A DNA stretch of 64,000 bases from an uncultured beta proteobacterium (GCA_903876735.1 CAIRAW010000038.1:30932-94931); one strand, 5' to 3'. Positions 42,885 through 54,590 are shown, numbered from the stretch's first letter. Numbers and translations are program-made. The notes: a model not told the origin generated them from the letters alone.

Positions 42885-44096
42885 TCAGCTGGCCCGCGCG
42901 TACATGTAGTCGCGCGTGGGCGGCAGACCGGCCAGGGCCGTGTTGTCGGACTTGCTGCAAAGAATCTGGTACAGGTTCATCCAGCCCTTGGCGAAGCCGT
43001 GGGCACAACCGGCCAGGTAGATCTGCCAGATGCGGTAACGCCGCTCGCCAATCATCCCGATGGCTTGGGCGCCGTGCGCCTCCAGCCGGTCCGACCAGGC
43101 CTCGCAGGTGCGCGCGTAATGCCGGCGCAGGGATTCGACATCGGCCACCTCCAGATTGGCAGCGGCCATTTCGCGCAGTGCCAGTGACAGGTGCGGCAAC
43201 TCACCATCCGGGAAGACGTAACGGTCTATGAATTCCCCGGCGCCCATGCCGATCCAGCGGCTCTGCACATCACTGCTGGTGATGCCGTGGTTGAGCACCA
43301 GGCCGTCGGGCTTGAGCAGACGATGCACCGTCTGAAAATAGGCCGGCAGGTTTTTCAGGCCGACATGCTCGAACATGCCGACACTGGCGATCTTGTCGTA
43401 GGCCTCGCTCTGCGCCAGGTCGCGGTAGTCGCACAACAGCACCTGGCAGCGCTCGCCCAGGCCGGCACGCCGGATCTGTTCACTGGCATGATCGAACTGG
43501 TTTTTCGACAGCGTGATGCCGGTCGCAATGGCACCGTACTGCTGGGCCGCGCGCAGGATCAGCGCGCCCCAGCCGCAACCGATGTCAAGAAACTTTTCGC
43601 CCGACGCCAGCCGCAGCTTGTTCAGGATATGGTCGAGCTTGTGCGCCTGGGCCGTCTCCAGCGTATCGGCTTCGTCGCGGTAATAGGCGCACGAATAAAC
43701 CATGTTGCGGTCCAGAAACAGCGCATAAAAATCGTTCGAGACATCGTAGTGGTACTCAATCGCCGCGCGATCCCGGTCGCGGCTGTGACTGGCCAGCCAC
43801 TGAAAAGCCCAGGGCAGGCGCTCGCTCATGCTGCGCGCGAGCCCCTCGGCCACCTTGAACACATTCTTGGGACTGCCCTGCACCTGGATATGGCCCTCGA
43901 CAAATGCCTCACCCAGGCCGTTCAGATTGGGCGCGATGAAGTAGCGCAGCGCCGACGGGCCCGGAATGGTCACCGTCACATTGGGCTCGCCGCAAAAGTC
44001 AAAGCGCTTGCCGTTCCACAGCTCGATGCGCAGCGGCACCGTCACCTGTGAGCGAATCTGCGCCACCGTATGCTCAAAGCGTTTTTCGAACAGCAT
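42885..44096 (-). CDS. cfa: Cyclopropane-fatty-acyl-phospholipid synthase family
   Basis: 403 residues from the ATG at 44096, which has a strong AGGAG site. SAM-binding [16 protein letters not shown] (about 174-190), [27 protein letters not shown] and [11 protein letters not shown] are typical of CFA synthases. It methylenates unsaturated acyl chains of membrane phospholipids, usually on stress or low oxygen. Divergent from the GroEL operon; the FNR-like box at 44171 lies between the two. Confidence 0.93.
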   Translation of the reverse strand: MLFEKRFEHTVAQIRSQVTVPLRIELWNGKRFDFCGEPNVTVTIPGPSALRYFIAPNLNGLGEAFVEGHIQVQGSPKNVFKVAEGLARSMSERLPWAFQWLASHSRDRDRAAIEYHYDVSNDFYALFLDRNMVYSCAYYRDEADTLETAQAHKLDHILNKLRLASGEKFLDIGCGWGALILRAAQQYGAIATGITLSKNQFDHASEQIRRAGLGERCQVLLCDYRDLAQSEAYDKIASVGMFEHVGLKNLPAYFQTVHRLLKPDGLVLNHGITSSDVQSRWIGMGAGEFIDRYVFPDGELPHLSLALREMAAANLEVADVESLRRHYARTCEAWSDRLEAHGAQAIGMIGERRYRIWQIYLAGCAHGFAKGWMNLYQILCSKSDNTALAGLPPTRDYMYARAS

Positions 44097-44170
44097 GCCT
44101 TCTCCTCCCTTGGGCCATGGCAGGGCGCCGATGGCAGCGCCCATGATCGAAGCAGTGGCACCGGGCTCTG

Positions 44171-44184
44171 TTGCGATTTATCAA
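44171..44184. promoter_or_regulatory. FNR-like box between cfa and the GroEL operon
   Basis: TTGCGATTTATCAA, with the intact half-site ATCAA and followed by GCA, centred 58 bp before the start of the small gene at 44236, the same distance as the box in front of the P-type ATPase. It could drive the chaperonin operon and, 80 bp from its start, also cfa. Confidence 0.5.
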
Positions 44185-44235
44185 GCACCGGCCGACCACT
44201 CCTGCCTACGCTTGCGCAGCACTTCAGCCCACGCC

Positions 44236-44417
44236 ATGTACGAAATCAAATTTCTCAAAGACAAGAACGCCAGCGCGGACAGCGCGCACTCGGATGCGAC
44301 CGATGCGCTGCCGCAGGACGCGCTGATCATCGTGCCGGTGCAGGCACGCCAGCAACTCGAGTTCATCTTTCTGGACGAAGTCGAACAGGCGCTGCAGCTT
44401 GCCACCAGGAGTACGCC

Positions 44418-44421
<4 letters not shown>
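44236..44421 (+). CDS. Small acidic protein cotranscribed with the orphan GroEL
   Basis: 61 residues: [19 protein letters not shown], then an acidic region and [21 protein letters not shown]. No family recognised. It is much shorter than GroES (about 96) and lacks a visible mobile loop. Its stop overlaps the GTG start of groEL (GTGA), so the two are made together. It stands where groES would normally be. A role as a cofactor for this divergent chaperonin is possible but unproven. Confidence 0.6.
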
Positions 44422-46052
<1,631 letters not shown>

Positions 46053-46086
46053 TCGCCGATGCGGCGGCCCAATCAGGCGGCTACTG

Positions 46087-47985
46087 TTACTTGACGGGCA
46101 CCTGATCGGTCACGGCCGGACTGTCGGCGTCGGCCGCCATCTCCAGACAATCGCGACCATTGGCCTTGGCGCGGTACAGCGCAGCGTCGGCACGTTTGAG
46201 CAGCATGGAGAAGCTTCGCTGATCCGTGAAACGGGCGGCACCGGCGCTGACGGTGTAGGCAATGCGCTCTTCGCCGAACTGAACCGGACTGGCGCGCACG
46301 CTGTCGATGATGCGCTGGCCCAGGGCCCGCCCACCGTCCCGATGCGTGTTGGGCAGCAGCACGGCAAACTCCTCGCCGCCCAGGCGGCCGATCAGGTCGA
46401 ATTCGCGCAGCACCGAGCGCACCGTGTGCACAAAGCTCTGCAACACGGCGTCGCCCACCGCATGTCCGAACTTGTCATTGATGCCCTTGAAATGGTCCAG
46501 GTCCAGCATCAGCACCATGAGCGGCAGCTCGTAGCGGGTGGAGCGGGCCAATTCGTGGTCCGCCATATCCAGAAATTTGCGACGGCTCAGGGCACCGGTC
46601 AGGGAATCGACATTGGCCAGCTGCAAACTGGCCAGTTCGGCGGCCTTGAGGTCGGTGACATTCTCGTGGCAGACAACGATGCGCCTGGCGCCACCGTGGA
46701 TCGGCGTCACCTTCATGCTGAACCAGCACTTGCCGACCGGCGTAAAAAACGGTTTTGCCAGCTTGAAACCCGATGACGCACCGGTCACGACGGTGTCAAT
46801 GCCGGCCGCTGCGGCCAGCAGCGTCTGCTGCTCGTTGCCAGTCATTCTGGCCAGCACGTCGAGGTAGTTGTCGCCCAGGCATCGCGCACTGGCGGCGGGG
46901 GCGCCGGCGGCGGCATATTTCTGCCAGGCGCTGTTGATCTGCAGGATGGTGCCGGTTTCGTCCAGCACCGCGATCTGGGCATCAAGCGCATCGAAAACGT
47001 CCTGCTGAAAAACGCTGGCGTCGAGCAGGGCCTGCTCGATCTGTTTGCGGCTGGTGATGTCGGCGTGCGTGCCCAGCAAGCGCAGCGGCCGTCCCTCCGG
47101 CGTGCGGCTGACGATGGCGCCACGGGAGAGCACCCACTTCCAGCTGCCATCCTTGCAGCGGCCCCGGTACTCGCTCACATAGCTGGGCGTGGCGCCGTCC
47201 AGATAGGCCTGCATATCGCTGGTGACATGCGCCACATCGTCCGGGTGCAGGCGCGCACGCCAGTCTTCCACGCGGTTGCCGTACTCGTGTTCGGCAAAAC
47301 CATAGAGCTGCTCAAACCGCCTCGAAAAAACCACTTCACCGTTTTGCAGATTCCAGTCCCAGACGCCGTCTCCGGTCGCCTCCAGCGCCAGCTTCCAGCG
47401 TTCCTCGCTCGCGCGCAGTCGGGCATCGTGGACGCGGCGCTCGTTGATGTCCACCAGCGCCACATGCCAACCGCTGTCGGGCAGGTAGGGCGCAACCCGC
47501 ATATTCACGTACTGCACCAGCAGTTCCTTGCTGACCAGCGTTACTTCGGCGCCTTGCACGTCACCGGAAGTGCTGGCGCGCTCCATCAGCGAATTGAACA
47601 AGGGCCGGTCGGCATCCGAAACAAAAAGCCCCAATTTGCTGCCCAGCAGGCGCGCGCGCTCGGCGCCGAGCAACTGCGCCGCAGACAGGTTGAGCTTGGT
47701 AATGCTGCCCTCGCGGTCGAGCGACAGACTGCCGACCGGCGAAAAATCATAAAGCTCGCTGCTTTGGCTCAGGGCCGCCTCCAGCTTCGCGCGTGCTTCG
47801 TTCAGGTGTTCGTTCTGGAGCTCAAGCTCGATCTGGTGGATCTCCAGTTCTTCCAGCAGTTGCTGCGTCTCGGTCGGGCTCAGCGCCTGGGCGTCGCCGA
47901 CACCATGCAGGCGCAAACGCATCTGCGCCTGCTGGCGCAGTTCGTCGACGCCAAGCGGGTTCTTACGGTAGACCATGCGCCCCAT
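46087..47985 (-). CDS. PAS-domain diguanylate cyclase
   Basis: 632 residues (start 47985, or 47976 at a second Met). Coiled N-terminus, two or three PAS/PAC domains (about 75-170, 185-310 with the PAC RLLGTHADITSRKQIEQ, 315-440), then a GGDEF domain (about 460-615) with the active motif GGEEF. The RxxD inhibition site (REFD, five residues before GGEEF) is intact, so product feedback by c-di-GMP is expected. Makes c-di-GMP from GTP. Its start overlaps the end of the CheB-CheR gene by about 23 bp. Confidence 0.93.
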   Translation of the reverse strand: MGRMVYRKNPLGVDELRQQAQMRLRLHGVGDAQALSPTETQQLLEELEIHQIELELQNEHLNEARAKLEAALSQSSELYDFSPVGSLSLDREGSITKLNLSAAQLLGAERARLLGSKLGLFVSDADRPLFNSLMERASTSGDVQGAEVTLVSKELLVQYVNMRVAPYLPDSGWHVALVDINERRVHDARLRASEERWKLALEATGDGVWDWNLQNGEVVFSRRFEQLYGFAEHEYGNRVEDWRARLHPDDVAHVTSDMQAYLDGATPSYVSEYRGRCKDGSWKWVLSRGAIVSRTPEGRPLRLLGTHADITSRKQIEQALLDASVFQQDVFDALDAQIAVLDETGTILQINSAWQKYAAAGAPAASARCLGDNYLDVLARMTGNEQQTLLAAAAGIDTVVTGASSGFKLAKPFFTPVGKCWFSMKVTPIHGGARRIVVCHENVTDLKAAELASLQLANVDSLTGALSRRKFLDMADHELARSTRYELPLMVLMLDLDHFKGINDKFGHAVGDAVLQSFVHTVRSVLREFDLIGRLGGEEFAVLLPNTHRDGGRALGQRIIDSVRASPVQFGEERIAYTVSAGAARFTDQRSFSMLLKRADAALYRAKANGRDCLEMAADADSPAVTDQVPVK

Positions 47986-50587
47986 CCGCTGTGCCCGCGT
48001 CCGCAGCCAGGGCTGCCAGCCGCGCCTGCGCGCTGTGCAAATCCTGCTCGAGTTGCTTGCTCAGCGTCATGTCCCAGAAGGTGATCACCAGGCCATCGGT
48101 CTGGTTGTCATGGGTACGGTAAGGCATCAGGCGAACCCTGAACCAGCGCGCGTCGCTGGCCGGCACGTCACGCTCAAAGAACACCAGGGTGCGCAGCACC
48201 TGTTGCGCGTCGGCGATCAGCTCCGGGTAGCGCAGCTCGGACGCAATATCGGTAATCGGTCGTCCAACGTCCGTCGCAATCAGCTTGAAGATGGCGCTGG
48301 CCCGGGTCGTAAAACGCCGCACCTTCAAGCCCTCGTCCAGGAACAGCGTGGCGATCTCGGTGCTGTCGAGCAGGTTGCGCATGTCATTGCTGGCACGGGC
48401 AAGGTCGGCCAGCTTGGCCTGCAGTTCATGGTTGAGCGTCTGCAGTTCCTCGTTCATCGACTGCAGTTCTTCCCTGGAGGTGGTCAGCTCCTCGTTGCTC
48501 GAATGCAGTTCTTCGTTGGCCGACTGCAACTCCTCGTTGGTCGATCTCAGCTCCTCCTGCGAGGTCTGCATCTCCTCGCGCCCGGCCCTGACTTCTTCAT
48601 GCGCCTGTTGCAGTTCCTGCTCCAGGGCCTGCAGGCGTTGGCTCTCGCCGCTTGACTCGGCTGCGCCGCCACGCGCCCGCCGGCGCAGCGGCGCCGGTAC
48701 GTCGTAGAACACCAGCAGGGCCATGCCGTGCAATGCGGCTGGCTCACTCAGCGGCTGGATCAGCACATCCACGTAATGGGTTTCGCCATTGCCTGTGATC
48801 CTGACCTGCTTGAGCGTGACCAGCGACTGCTCACGCATGGCACGCGGAAACGCTTCGCCCAGCGCCTGGTTCAGCCCGTCGCGCGCCATTGCAAACAGGT
48901 TCATGCTCGGTTTGCCGACGGCGGGCTCCAGGTATTTTCCGGTCTTGCCGCTGAAGTACATCATGTCGCCCTGCGGTGCCACCAGCACTGCCGCCGGCGC
49001 ATAGCGCAGCAGCATCAGGCGGTCAACCTGCAGTTGCAGCGTCGGCGGTGAGAAGGCATCCTTGGCCGCGATCCCACCCCAGGATTTGGGATGACTGTGC
49101 GAAAAAGCCGCCGGAAAACCCAACGGCAAGCGCTGCCCTCCGGCCTCAAGGCGGCGGTAAATCTGCGTCTTGCCCGCCAGCGGCGCAAACAGGGTGCTGG
49201 CGTCACCAACCGACTCGGCCGCGCCGAGCAACAGAAAACCGCCCGGGTTCAGGCTGTAATGAAACAACTGCACCAGCTTGGCCTGCAAGGCCGGCTCCAG
49301 GTAGATCAGCAGATTGCGGCAACTCAGCAAATCAATCTTGATAAAAGGCGCATCGTTGATGATGTTCTGCTGCGCAAACATCAGCATCTCGCGCAGGGCA
49401 GCGCCAACCCGAAAGCCGCCGCTTTCTTCATGGAAGAAACGCTTCAGCCGCTGCTCCGACACATTGGCTGCAATCGCACGCGGATAGATGCCCGCGCGCG
49501 CGCTTGCGACCGCCTCCTTGTCGAGATCGGAGGCAAAGATCTGGAGCGAATACTGCTGTTGCGGGCGGATCTCGTCCAATGCCTCCCTGAAGACGATGGC
49601 CAGCGAGTAAGCCTCCTCGCCGGTGGAACAGGCAGGCATCCAGGCGCGCAGTACGGCGCCGTCGGGGTAGCGCGCCAACAGCGCCGGAATCACCTCGGTC
49701 CTGAGCTGCTGCCAGACATCGGTATCGCGAAAGAACTGGGTGACACCGATCAGCAGTTCGTTGAACAGCAGTTCCGATTCCTGCGGGCTCTCACGCAGGT
49801 AACGCAGGTAGTCGACCGGTCGCGCCAACTGGTGCAGCGCCATGCGGTGCTCGATGCGCCGCAACAGAACGTTTTTGCGGTACTGCGAAAAATCATGGCC
49901 CGACTGGGCGTGCAGCAGGATGATGGCTTTCTCGATAAACCCGGCAGCTATCGCTTCGGGTGAATCGGCCGCAAACGCGCCACCGCCGAGTTGGACGCGC
50001 TTGACATAGGCCAGGATGCGCGCAGGCAGCTCTTCTGCTGATGCGACCACGTCGGCAACACCGGCATCGATGGCGCTGCGCGGCATGCTGTCGAACTGGG
50101 CGTTTACCGGCGTCTGCACAAAGCAGGCACCAGCGGTCTGCTTGATGGCGCGCAAACCCAGCGTGCCGTCCGAGCCCATGCCCGAGAGGACGACGCCGAT
50201 GCTGTGCTGCAGACAATCCTGCGCCAGTGACTGGAAGAAGAAATCGATCGGCAGGCGCAGGCCACGCGGCGCCGGCGGCGTGAGCAGGTGCAGCACGCCG
50301 TTGAGCAGCGAGAGGTCGCGCCCGGGCGGGATCACATAGACATGATCGGGTTCAACCTGCGTCTGGTCTTGCACCTGTGCCACCGGCATCGGTGTATGGC
50401 CTTGCAACAAGCCGACCAGCATGCCCTGGCGATCCGGATCGAGGTGCTGCACGATGACGTAGGCCATGCCGGAGTTGGGCGCAACGTGTGACAGGAATTC
50501 CTCCAGTGCCACCAGCCCTCCGGCAGAAGCGCCAATACCGACGATGGGAAAACGCGCGCGCTCAGGCTGTGAAATGCTGCTCTCCAA
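47963..50587 (-). CDS. CheB-CheR-PAS fusion protein
   Basis: 874 residues. CheB methylesterase domain (about 12-195) with the catalytic Ser21 (GASAGG), His48 (VQHLDPD) and Asp140 (GMGSDGTLG). CheR methyltransferase follows (about 215-490; FASDLDKEAVASARAGIYP, SCRNLLIYLEP). Then a long coiled coil of ELQxxNEEL repeats (about 640-730) and a C-terminal PAS domain. No receiver domain precedes CheB. Such fusions are found with light, redox or stress sensor kinases, and may modify something other than chemoreceptors. The downstream c-di-GMP cyclase overlaps it. Confidence 0.93.
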   Translation of the reverse strand: MESSISQPERARFPIVGIGASAGGLVALEEFLSHVAPNSGMAYVIVQHLDPDRQGMLVGLLQGHTPMPVAQVQDQTQVEPDHVYVIPPGRDLSLLNGVLHLLTPPAPRGLRLPIDFFFQSLAQDCLQHSIGVVLSGMGSDGTLGLRAIKQTAGACFVQTPVNAQFDSMPRSAIDAGVADVVASAEELPARILAYVKRVQLGGGAFAADSPEAIAAGFIEKAIILLHAQSGHDFSQYRKNVLLRRIEHRMALHQLARPVDYLRYLRESPQESELLFNELLIGVTQFFRDTDVWQQLRTEVIPALLARYPDGAVLRAWMPACSTGEEAYSLAIVFREALDEIRPQQQYSLQIFASDLDKEAVASARAGIYPRAIAANVSEQRLKRFFHEESGGFRVGAALREMLMFAQQNIINDAPFIKIDLLSCRNLLIYLEPALQAKLVQLFHYSLNPGGFLLLGAAESVGDASTLFAPLAGKTQIYRRLEAGGQRLPLGFPAAFSHSHPKSWGGIAAKDAFSPPTLQLQVDRLMLLRYAPAAVLVAPQGDMMYFSGKTGKYLEPAVGKPSMNLFAMARDGLNQALGEAFPRAMREQSLVTLKQVRITGNGETHYVDVLIQPLSEPAALHGMALLVFYDVPAPLRRRARGGAAESSGESQRLQALEQELQQAHEEVRAGREEMQTSQEELRSTNEELQSANEELHSSNEELTTSREELQSMNEELQTLNHELQAKLADLARASNDMRNLLDSTEIATLFLDEGLKVRRFTTRASAIFKLIATDVGRPITDIASELRYPELIADAQQVLRTLVFFERDVPASDARWFRVRLMPYRTHDNQTDGLVITFWDMTLSKQLEQDLHSAQARLAALAADAGTADGAHGLP

Positions 50588-50670
50588 TTAGCCTCCAGCT
50601 TTGGTATTTTGAAACAGTTTGCAGTGAGGACTATAGCCTGTTTCCTTGTATTTCTGAATAGAATACTCAC

Positions 50671-51219
50671 TCACGTGTCGACCGCATTTTGCCGCATCAT
50701 GGATTCCGCGCCGGCAATTTCCTCGGCCGTCGGCCGGTCCACCATGACCGGTATCTGGGCCAGCGTCAGGGTCTTGAGCGCCACGCTGCCGAGAAAGGCG
50801 CGCGAGAGGCCACCACGACCGTGCGAGCCCATGAAGATCATGCTGCAGTTCTCGCGTTTGGCCGCCTCCACGATGGCCTGCGCCGTGGCCGAGTTGAAGT
50901 CGATGCGCTTGCTCAGGGCCACCCCCATGGCGGCTGCGGTGGACGCCACCAGATCGAGGTAGCGCTCGGCGATGGCACGGCACTGGGTCTGGTAATCGAG
51001 TTCGGACGGGTACTCGAACGGGATGCCGCCCACATAGACCGGGTAACGGTAAACCGGTATCGCGTGGAAAGCGACGATGCGCGCCTGCAAGCGCCTGGCG
51101 AACTCAACCGCCTTGCAGGCCGCCGCAATCGAGAGCGCCGAGCCATCGGTGGGTACCAGCATGCTCTCAAATTTTGGGTTGCTGCCGCGCTGCAGCGGCA
51201 CCACATTGTCAACCGGCAT
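50671..51219 (-). CDS. Universal stress protein (UspA family)
   Basis: 182 residues, single Usp domain with LVPTDGSALSIAA near the N-terminus (about 22) and the ATP-binding GSHGRGGLSRAFLGSVA at about 130-150. The upstream neighbour is the Fnr-type regulator, 5 bp apart; they form an operon. Usp proteins help survival under low oxygen or starvation. It is followed by an AT-richer 83-bp gap before the CheB-CheR gene, without a clear terminator. Confidence 0.92.
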   Translation of the reverse strand: MPVDNVVPLQRGSNPKFESMLVPTDGSALSIAAACKAVEFARRLQARIVAFHAIPVYRYPVYVGGIPFEYPSELDYQTQCRAIAERYLDLVASTAAAMGVALSKRIDFNSATAQAIVEAAKRENCSMIFMGSHGRGGLSRAFLGSVALKTLTLAQIPVMVDRPTAEEIAGAESMMRQNAVDT

Positions 51220-51224
51220 GTCCC

Positions 51225-51989
51225 TTAGCTGCCGTAGCTGCGCAGCGCCTCGTGCGAGAAGATCCTGATTTCGCGGCGATCAACGGCAATGATGCCGAGC
51301 CGGCGCAGCGCCGAGAACGCCCGGCTCACCGTTTCCAGTGTGACATTGAGGTAATTGCCGATGTCGCGGCGCGTCATCGGCAGAATGAAGCGGCTGGGCG
51401 AATAGCCCATGGCCGCAAAGCGCTCCGACTGGATGCACAGAAAATGGGCCACCCGCACTTCGGACTTGGGCGAGTAGGTCAGCGCATAAGCACTTTGCTC
51501 CTGCACGATCTCGCGGCTGATGGCCCAGTAGGCCACGCGCTCGAGGTCATTGCAGCCGCAGTCGGGAACGAACAACTTTTCGGACGGTATCCGGATCAGG
51601 TCGCAGTCGGTCAGGGCCACCACTTCGCTGAGGTACTTGCCCTGGCATATGCCGTCCGATCCGAGCAGATCGCCCTTCATTGGAAACGCCACCACATGCT
51701 CACCGCCGTCGCCGTGCGTCATCCAGGTCTTGAGGGAACCAAGCCGGACCACGTACAGGCCATCGAAAGGTTGACCCATGCGCAGGGCCGACTGGCCAGC
51801 CCGCAGACGCCGGCGCCGGAACAGGCTGGCGTCGTGGGTCTGGCGCACCTGACCGTCGAAGCGCAACAAATCAAGGACTTCCGGAAAACCGGACCAGCGC
51901 TCGTCTTTTTCGAGTTTGAGCGCCGATTGGCTGAACGGAGGGCGCCAAGTGTCGGCGCTCAGGTTCGAATCAGCCTGAAAGTTCAACAT
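51225..51989 (-). CDS. Crp/Fnr-family regulator, Fnr-type HTH without N-terminal Fe-S cysteines
   Basis: 254 residues: cAMP-receptor-like beta barrel (about 45-150) and a winged helix (about 195-250). The recognition helix has E219-T-V-S222-R223, the E..SR pattern of Fnr, predicting a TTGAT-like half site. The N-terminal segment has no cysteine at all; the four cysteines are at 115, 129, 144 and 146 (DCGCND). So it cannot hold the classical Fnr 4Fe-4S cluster in the usual place. Coexpressed with the universal stress protein. Candidate reader of the three FNR-like boxes in this window. Confidence 0.9.
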   Translation of the reverse strand: MLNFQADSNLSADTWRPPFSQSALKLEKDERWSGFPEVLDLLRFDGQVRQTHDASLFRRRRLRAGQSALRMGQPFDGLYVVRLGSLKTWMTHGDGGEHVVAFPMKGDLLGSDGICQGKYLSEVVALTDCDLIRIPSEKLFVPDCGCNDLERVAYWAISREIVQEQSAYALTYSPKSEVRVAHFLCIQSERFAAMGYSPSRFILPMTRRDIGNYLNVTLETVSRAFSALRRLGIIAVDRREIRIFSHEALRSYGS

Positions 51990-52113
51990 AGTATTTCCCC
52001 TGACCGGACCGCGCGCCCGGAGGGCACCTAATCAATCCTTGGAAATGACTGTAGGTCGCGCCCGCAACGGCGTCTGTAGGGAGTTCTGGACGATTGACGT
52101 CAGTAAACCGGGA

Positions 52114-52773
52114 TCACCGCGGCTTGGCGTCCGACGGCGAGTTGGCGTCAATCAGACCGCAATGAACGGCCAACCGGACCAGGGCGGCCAGGTCGGGGAC
52201 GCCGAGCTTGGCCATCAGACGGCTGCGGTAAGTGGCAACCGTCTTGGGCGACAAATGGAGTTCGAGGCCAATGCGCGCACTCGACTGACCACTGACCACC
52301 ATGGTGATGATCTGGCGCTCGCGCGGCGACAGTTTGTCCAGGGGGTCAGCCTGTTCGGACTGCATGAAGACATCGAGCGCGAGCCGGGTAACCTCGGGCC
52401 CAAGGTGGCGTTTGCCCTGTACCGCCGCCTCGATGGCCGTCATCAGTTCACTGCCGGACGAGCCCTTGAGCACGTACGCGCTGGCCCCCATGCGCAACGC
52501 CTCGGCCACGTCGCGCGGCTGTGCCGACATGGTCAGGACCACGCTGCGCGTCGGCAGGTGCCGGCGCTGAATTTCGGCCAGCAGTTCGAAGCCGGAGCGC
52601 CCGCCCAGATTGAGGTCGAGCAGCAGCACCTCGGGGCACAGGCGCAACAGGTCAGCCAGGGCTTCGGTCAGGTCAGCCGACTCGCCCTCCACCACGTGAC
52701 CGCGCGCTTCCAGCATGGCGCGCAGGCCCTCACGCATGATCTGATGGTCATCAACCAAGTAAAGTCGCGTCAT
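52114..52773 (-). CDS. NarL/FixJ-type response regulator
   Basis: 219 residues: receiver domain with Asp in VLLLDLNLGG (about 54) and Lys in VLKGSSGSE (about 104), then a LuxR-type HTH (LSPRERQIITMVVSGQSSARIGLELHLS, about 150-180). Pairs with the kinase encoded directly upstream, their ATGA ends overlapping (52770-52773). 124 bp separate it from the Fnr-type gene, which is in the same direction and possibly controlled by it. Confidence 0.93.
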   Translation of the reverse strand: MTRLYLVDDHQIMREGLRAMLEARGHVVEGESADLTEALADLLRLCPEVLLLDLNLGGRSGFELLAEIQRRHLPTRSVVLTMSAQPRDVAEALRMGASAYVLKGSSGSELMTAIEAAVQGKRHLGPEVTRLALDVFMQSEQADPLDKLSPRERQIITMVVSGQSSARIGLELHLSPKTVATYRSRLMAKLGVPDLAALVRLAVHCGLIDANSPSDAKPR

Positions 52774-54590
52774 TTTTTTGCCGGCCAGTTGAAGTTCACG
52801 CGGGTACCGCGGCCCTGGCTGGAGTGGACGCTCACCGTGGCGCCTATCATCTGCGCCCGCTCGTGCATGCCCAGAATGCCCAGATGCCGCTCATTTTTTT
52901 CGACCGAGCGCATGATCCCCTCGCCGTCATCCAGCACCGCCAACTCCAATGCCGTGGCGGTGCCTGACAGCCGCACCACGACCGATGGCGAGCCGGAGTG
53001 GCGCAAGGCATTCTCGACCGCCTCTCTTGCCACCATGAAGGCGGCATATTCGACTTCAGCCGGCCAGCGCACCTGGGCCGTCTCGGGCGCCACGTGAAAG
53101 GCAATATCGACCAGGGGCTGCGTCAGCGCGCGGTTGCGCAGTTCATTGTCCAATGCAGCCGCAAAGCCCTGCTCTTCCAGCAGGGGCGGGCGCAGATCGA
53201 CCAGCACCTGCCGAACCTGGGCGATGGCCTGGCCGACCATCATGCCCATCTGGCCCTGCAGGCGGACAATGCCGGGAGAAGGCGCCGGCCCCTGCTCGGA
53301 CTGCAGGGTCAGGATGGTTTCATGCGTCATGCGGATCGCCGCCATGGTCTGACCGAGCTGATCGTGCAGCGTCTGCGCCAGGCTCTTGATGAGCGATCGC
53401 TCCTGGGACATGAGTCGCTGCGTCAGTTCGGTCAGCTGCGCCTGCGAACGCTGTGCTTCGGCGTCCAGACGCACGCGCTCGGTAATGTCGCGCAGGCAGG
53501 CAATCAGCAACTGCTGTCCCTGCACCTCAAGCTTTGAGATGGTAGCTTCAAGCTCCAGAATCCGGCCATCGGCGCGCAGGCCCTTGACGCGCCGAGCCAG
53601 ACCCAGGGTGCGACTGATCGTGCCGGACTCAGAAAATTCGCGCATACGCTGCGGATGCGCAGCGCGTGCGCCTGGCGGCAGCAACAAGTTCACGGACTTG
53701 CCCAGCATGCTTTCGCGCTTGTGGCCAAAAATGCGCTCGGCACCGGGGTTGAACATCTTGATCCGCCCTTCGACATCGGTGCTGATGATGGCATCGGTGG
53801 TGGCGTTGATCACGGCGGCCAGCGTCTGACGCTCCTCCAGCAGGTTCTGTTCCGCCCTGTGCTTGAGGCTGATGTCGCGCAAGTAGACCGTCGTACCGGT
53901 CGCCGACGTATAGGCCGTCACCGAAATCCAGGCGTCCAGCGGCGCATAAAAGGCCTCGAAGTTGACGCTCCCGGCCCCGGCCCGCAAGCGCTCATATTCG
54001 GTCTGGAAGACGGTGCCGATCGCATCCGGAAATTTCTCCCAGACGCTGGCGCCGAGCAGCTCTTCGCGCCGGCTTCGCAGCATTGCTTCAGCGCGCGCGT
54101 TGACGTAAGTGAAGCAGCCATTCTTGTCCAGCATCAAGAAGGCGTCAGAAATATTTTCCAGCGTTTTCGCCAGCAGTTGCTCACCCTCGCGCTGCTTCTG
54201 CTCCGCCGAGAAACTGCTGGTCCGGTCAAGCACCATCACCATGCGCGCCGCGACGCTGCCCAGCGTCAGGTCCTGGGTCACGATTTCGACATTGAGCACG
54301 GCGCCGCTGCGGTGGCGGTGGTTCCAGCTGCGCTGCGCCACCCGCGCCAGCAAGGGCAGTTTGAGGTTTTCATAGACCTTGGTCACATCCTCTGGCGGAT
54401 GCAGATCGGTCAGACTCAGATCGAGAAACTCCTGCGCGCTGTAGCCATACAAGGCCTGCGCCGCGTGATTGGCGGCCAGCAGGCGCAGGGACTGCACGTC
54501 GTAAAGCCACATCGGCAGCGGATTGTGCTCAAAGACGCGCCGGTAACTGGCGTCAATACCTTCGAACAGATTTTGGGCAAGCGTGTCCAT
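52770..54590 (-). CDS. PAS-domain sensor histidine kinase (NarX-type HisKA_3)
   Basis: 606 residues, apparently soluble: no transmembrane segments. Three PAS regions (about 12-125, 140-260, 265-385 with VINATTDAIISTDVEGRI), then the dimerisation helix with the phosphorylated His in LHDQLGQTMAAI (about 410), and an HATPase domain (VAREAVENALRHSG, LDDGEGI, about 510-600). It likely senses a cytoplasmic signal (redox or oxygen through a PAS ligand) and phosphorylates the adjacent response regulator. Confidence 0.92.
   Translation of the reverse strand: MDTLAQNLFEGIDASYRRVFEHNPLPMWLYDVQSLRLLAANHAAQALYGYSAQEFLDLSLTDLHPPEDVTKVYENLKLPLLARVAQRSWNHRHRSGAVLNVEIVTQDLTLGSVAARMVMVLDRTSSFSAEQKQREGEQLLAKTLENISDAFLMLDKNGCFTYVNARAEAMLRSRREELLGASVWEKFPDAIGTVFQTEYERLRAGAGSVNFEAFYAPLDAWISVTAYTSATGTTVYLRDISLKHRAEQNLLEERQTLAAVINATTDAIISTDVEGRIKMFNPGAERIFGHKRESMLGKSVNLLLPPGARAAHPQRMREFSESGTISRTLGLARRVKGLRADGRILELEATISKLEVQGQQLLIACLRDITERVRLDAEAQRSQAQLTELTQRLMSQERSLIKSLAQTLHDQLGQTMAAIRMTHETILTLQSEQGPAPSPGIVRLQGQMGMMVGQAIAQVRQVLVDLRPPLLEEQGFAAALDNELRNRALTQPLVDIAFHVAPETAQVRWPAEVEYAAFMVAREAVENALRHSGSPSVVVRLSGTATALELAVLDDGEGIMRSVEKNERHLGILGMHERAQMIGATVSVHSSQGRGTRVNFNWPAKK

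Noticed and set aside
44070..44417. N-terminal extension of GroEL
   Set aside because: The frame is open but the sequence before the GTG at 44418 is unlike any chaperonin and overlays the small gene.
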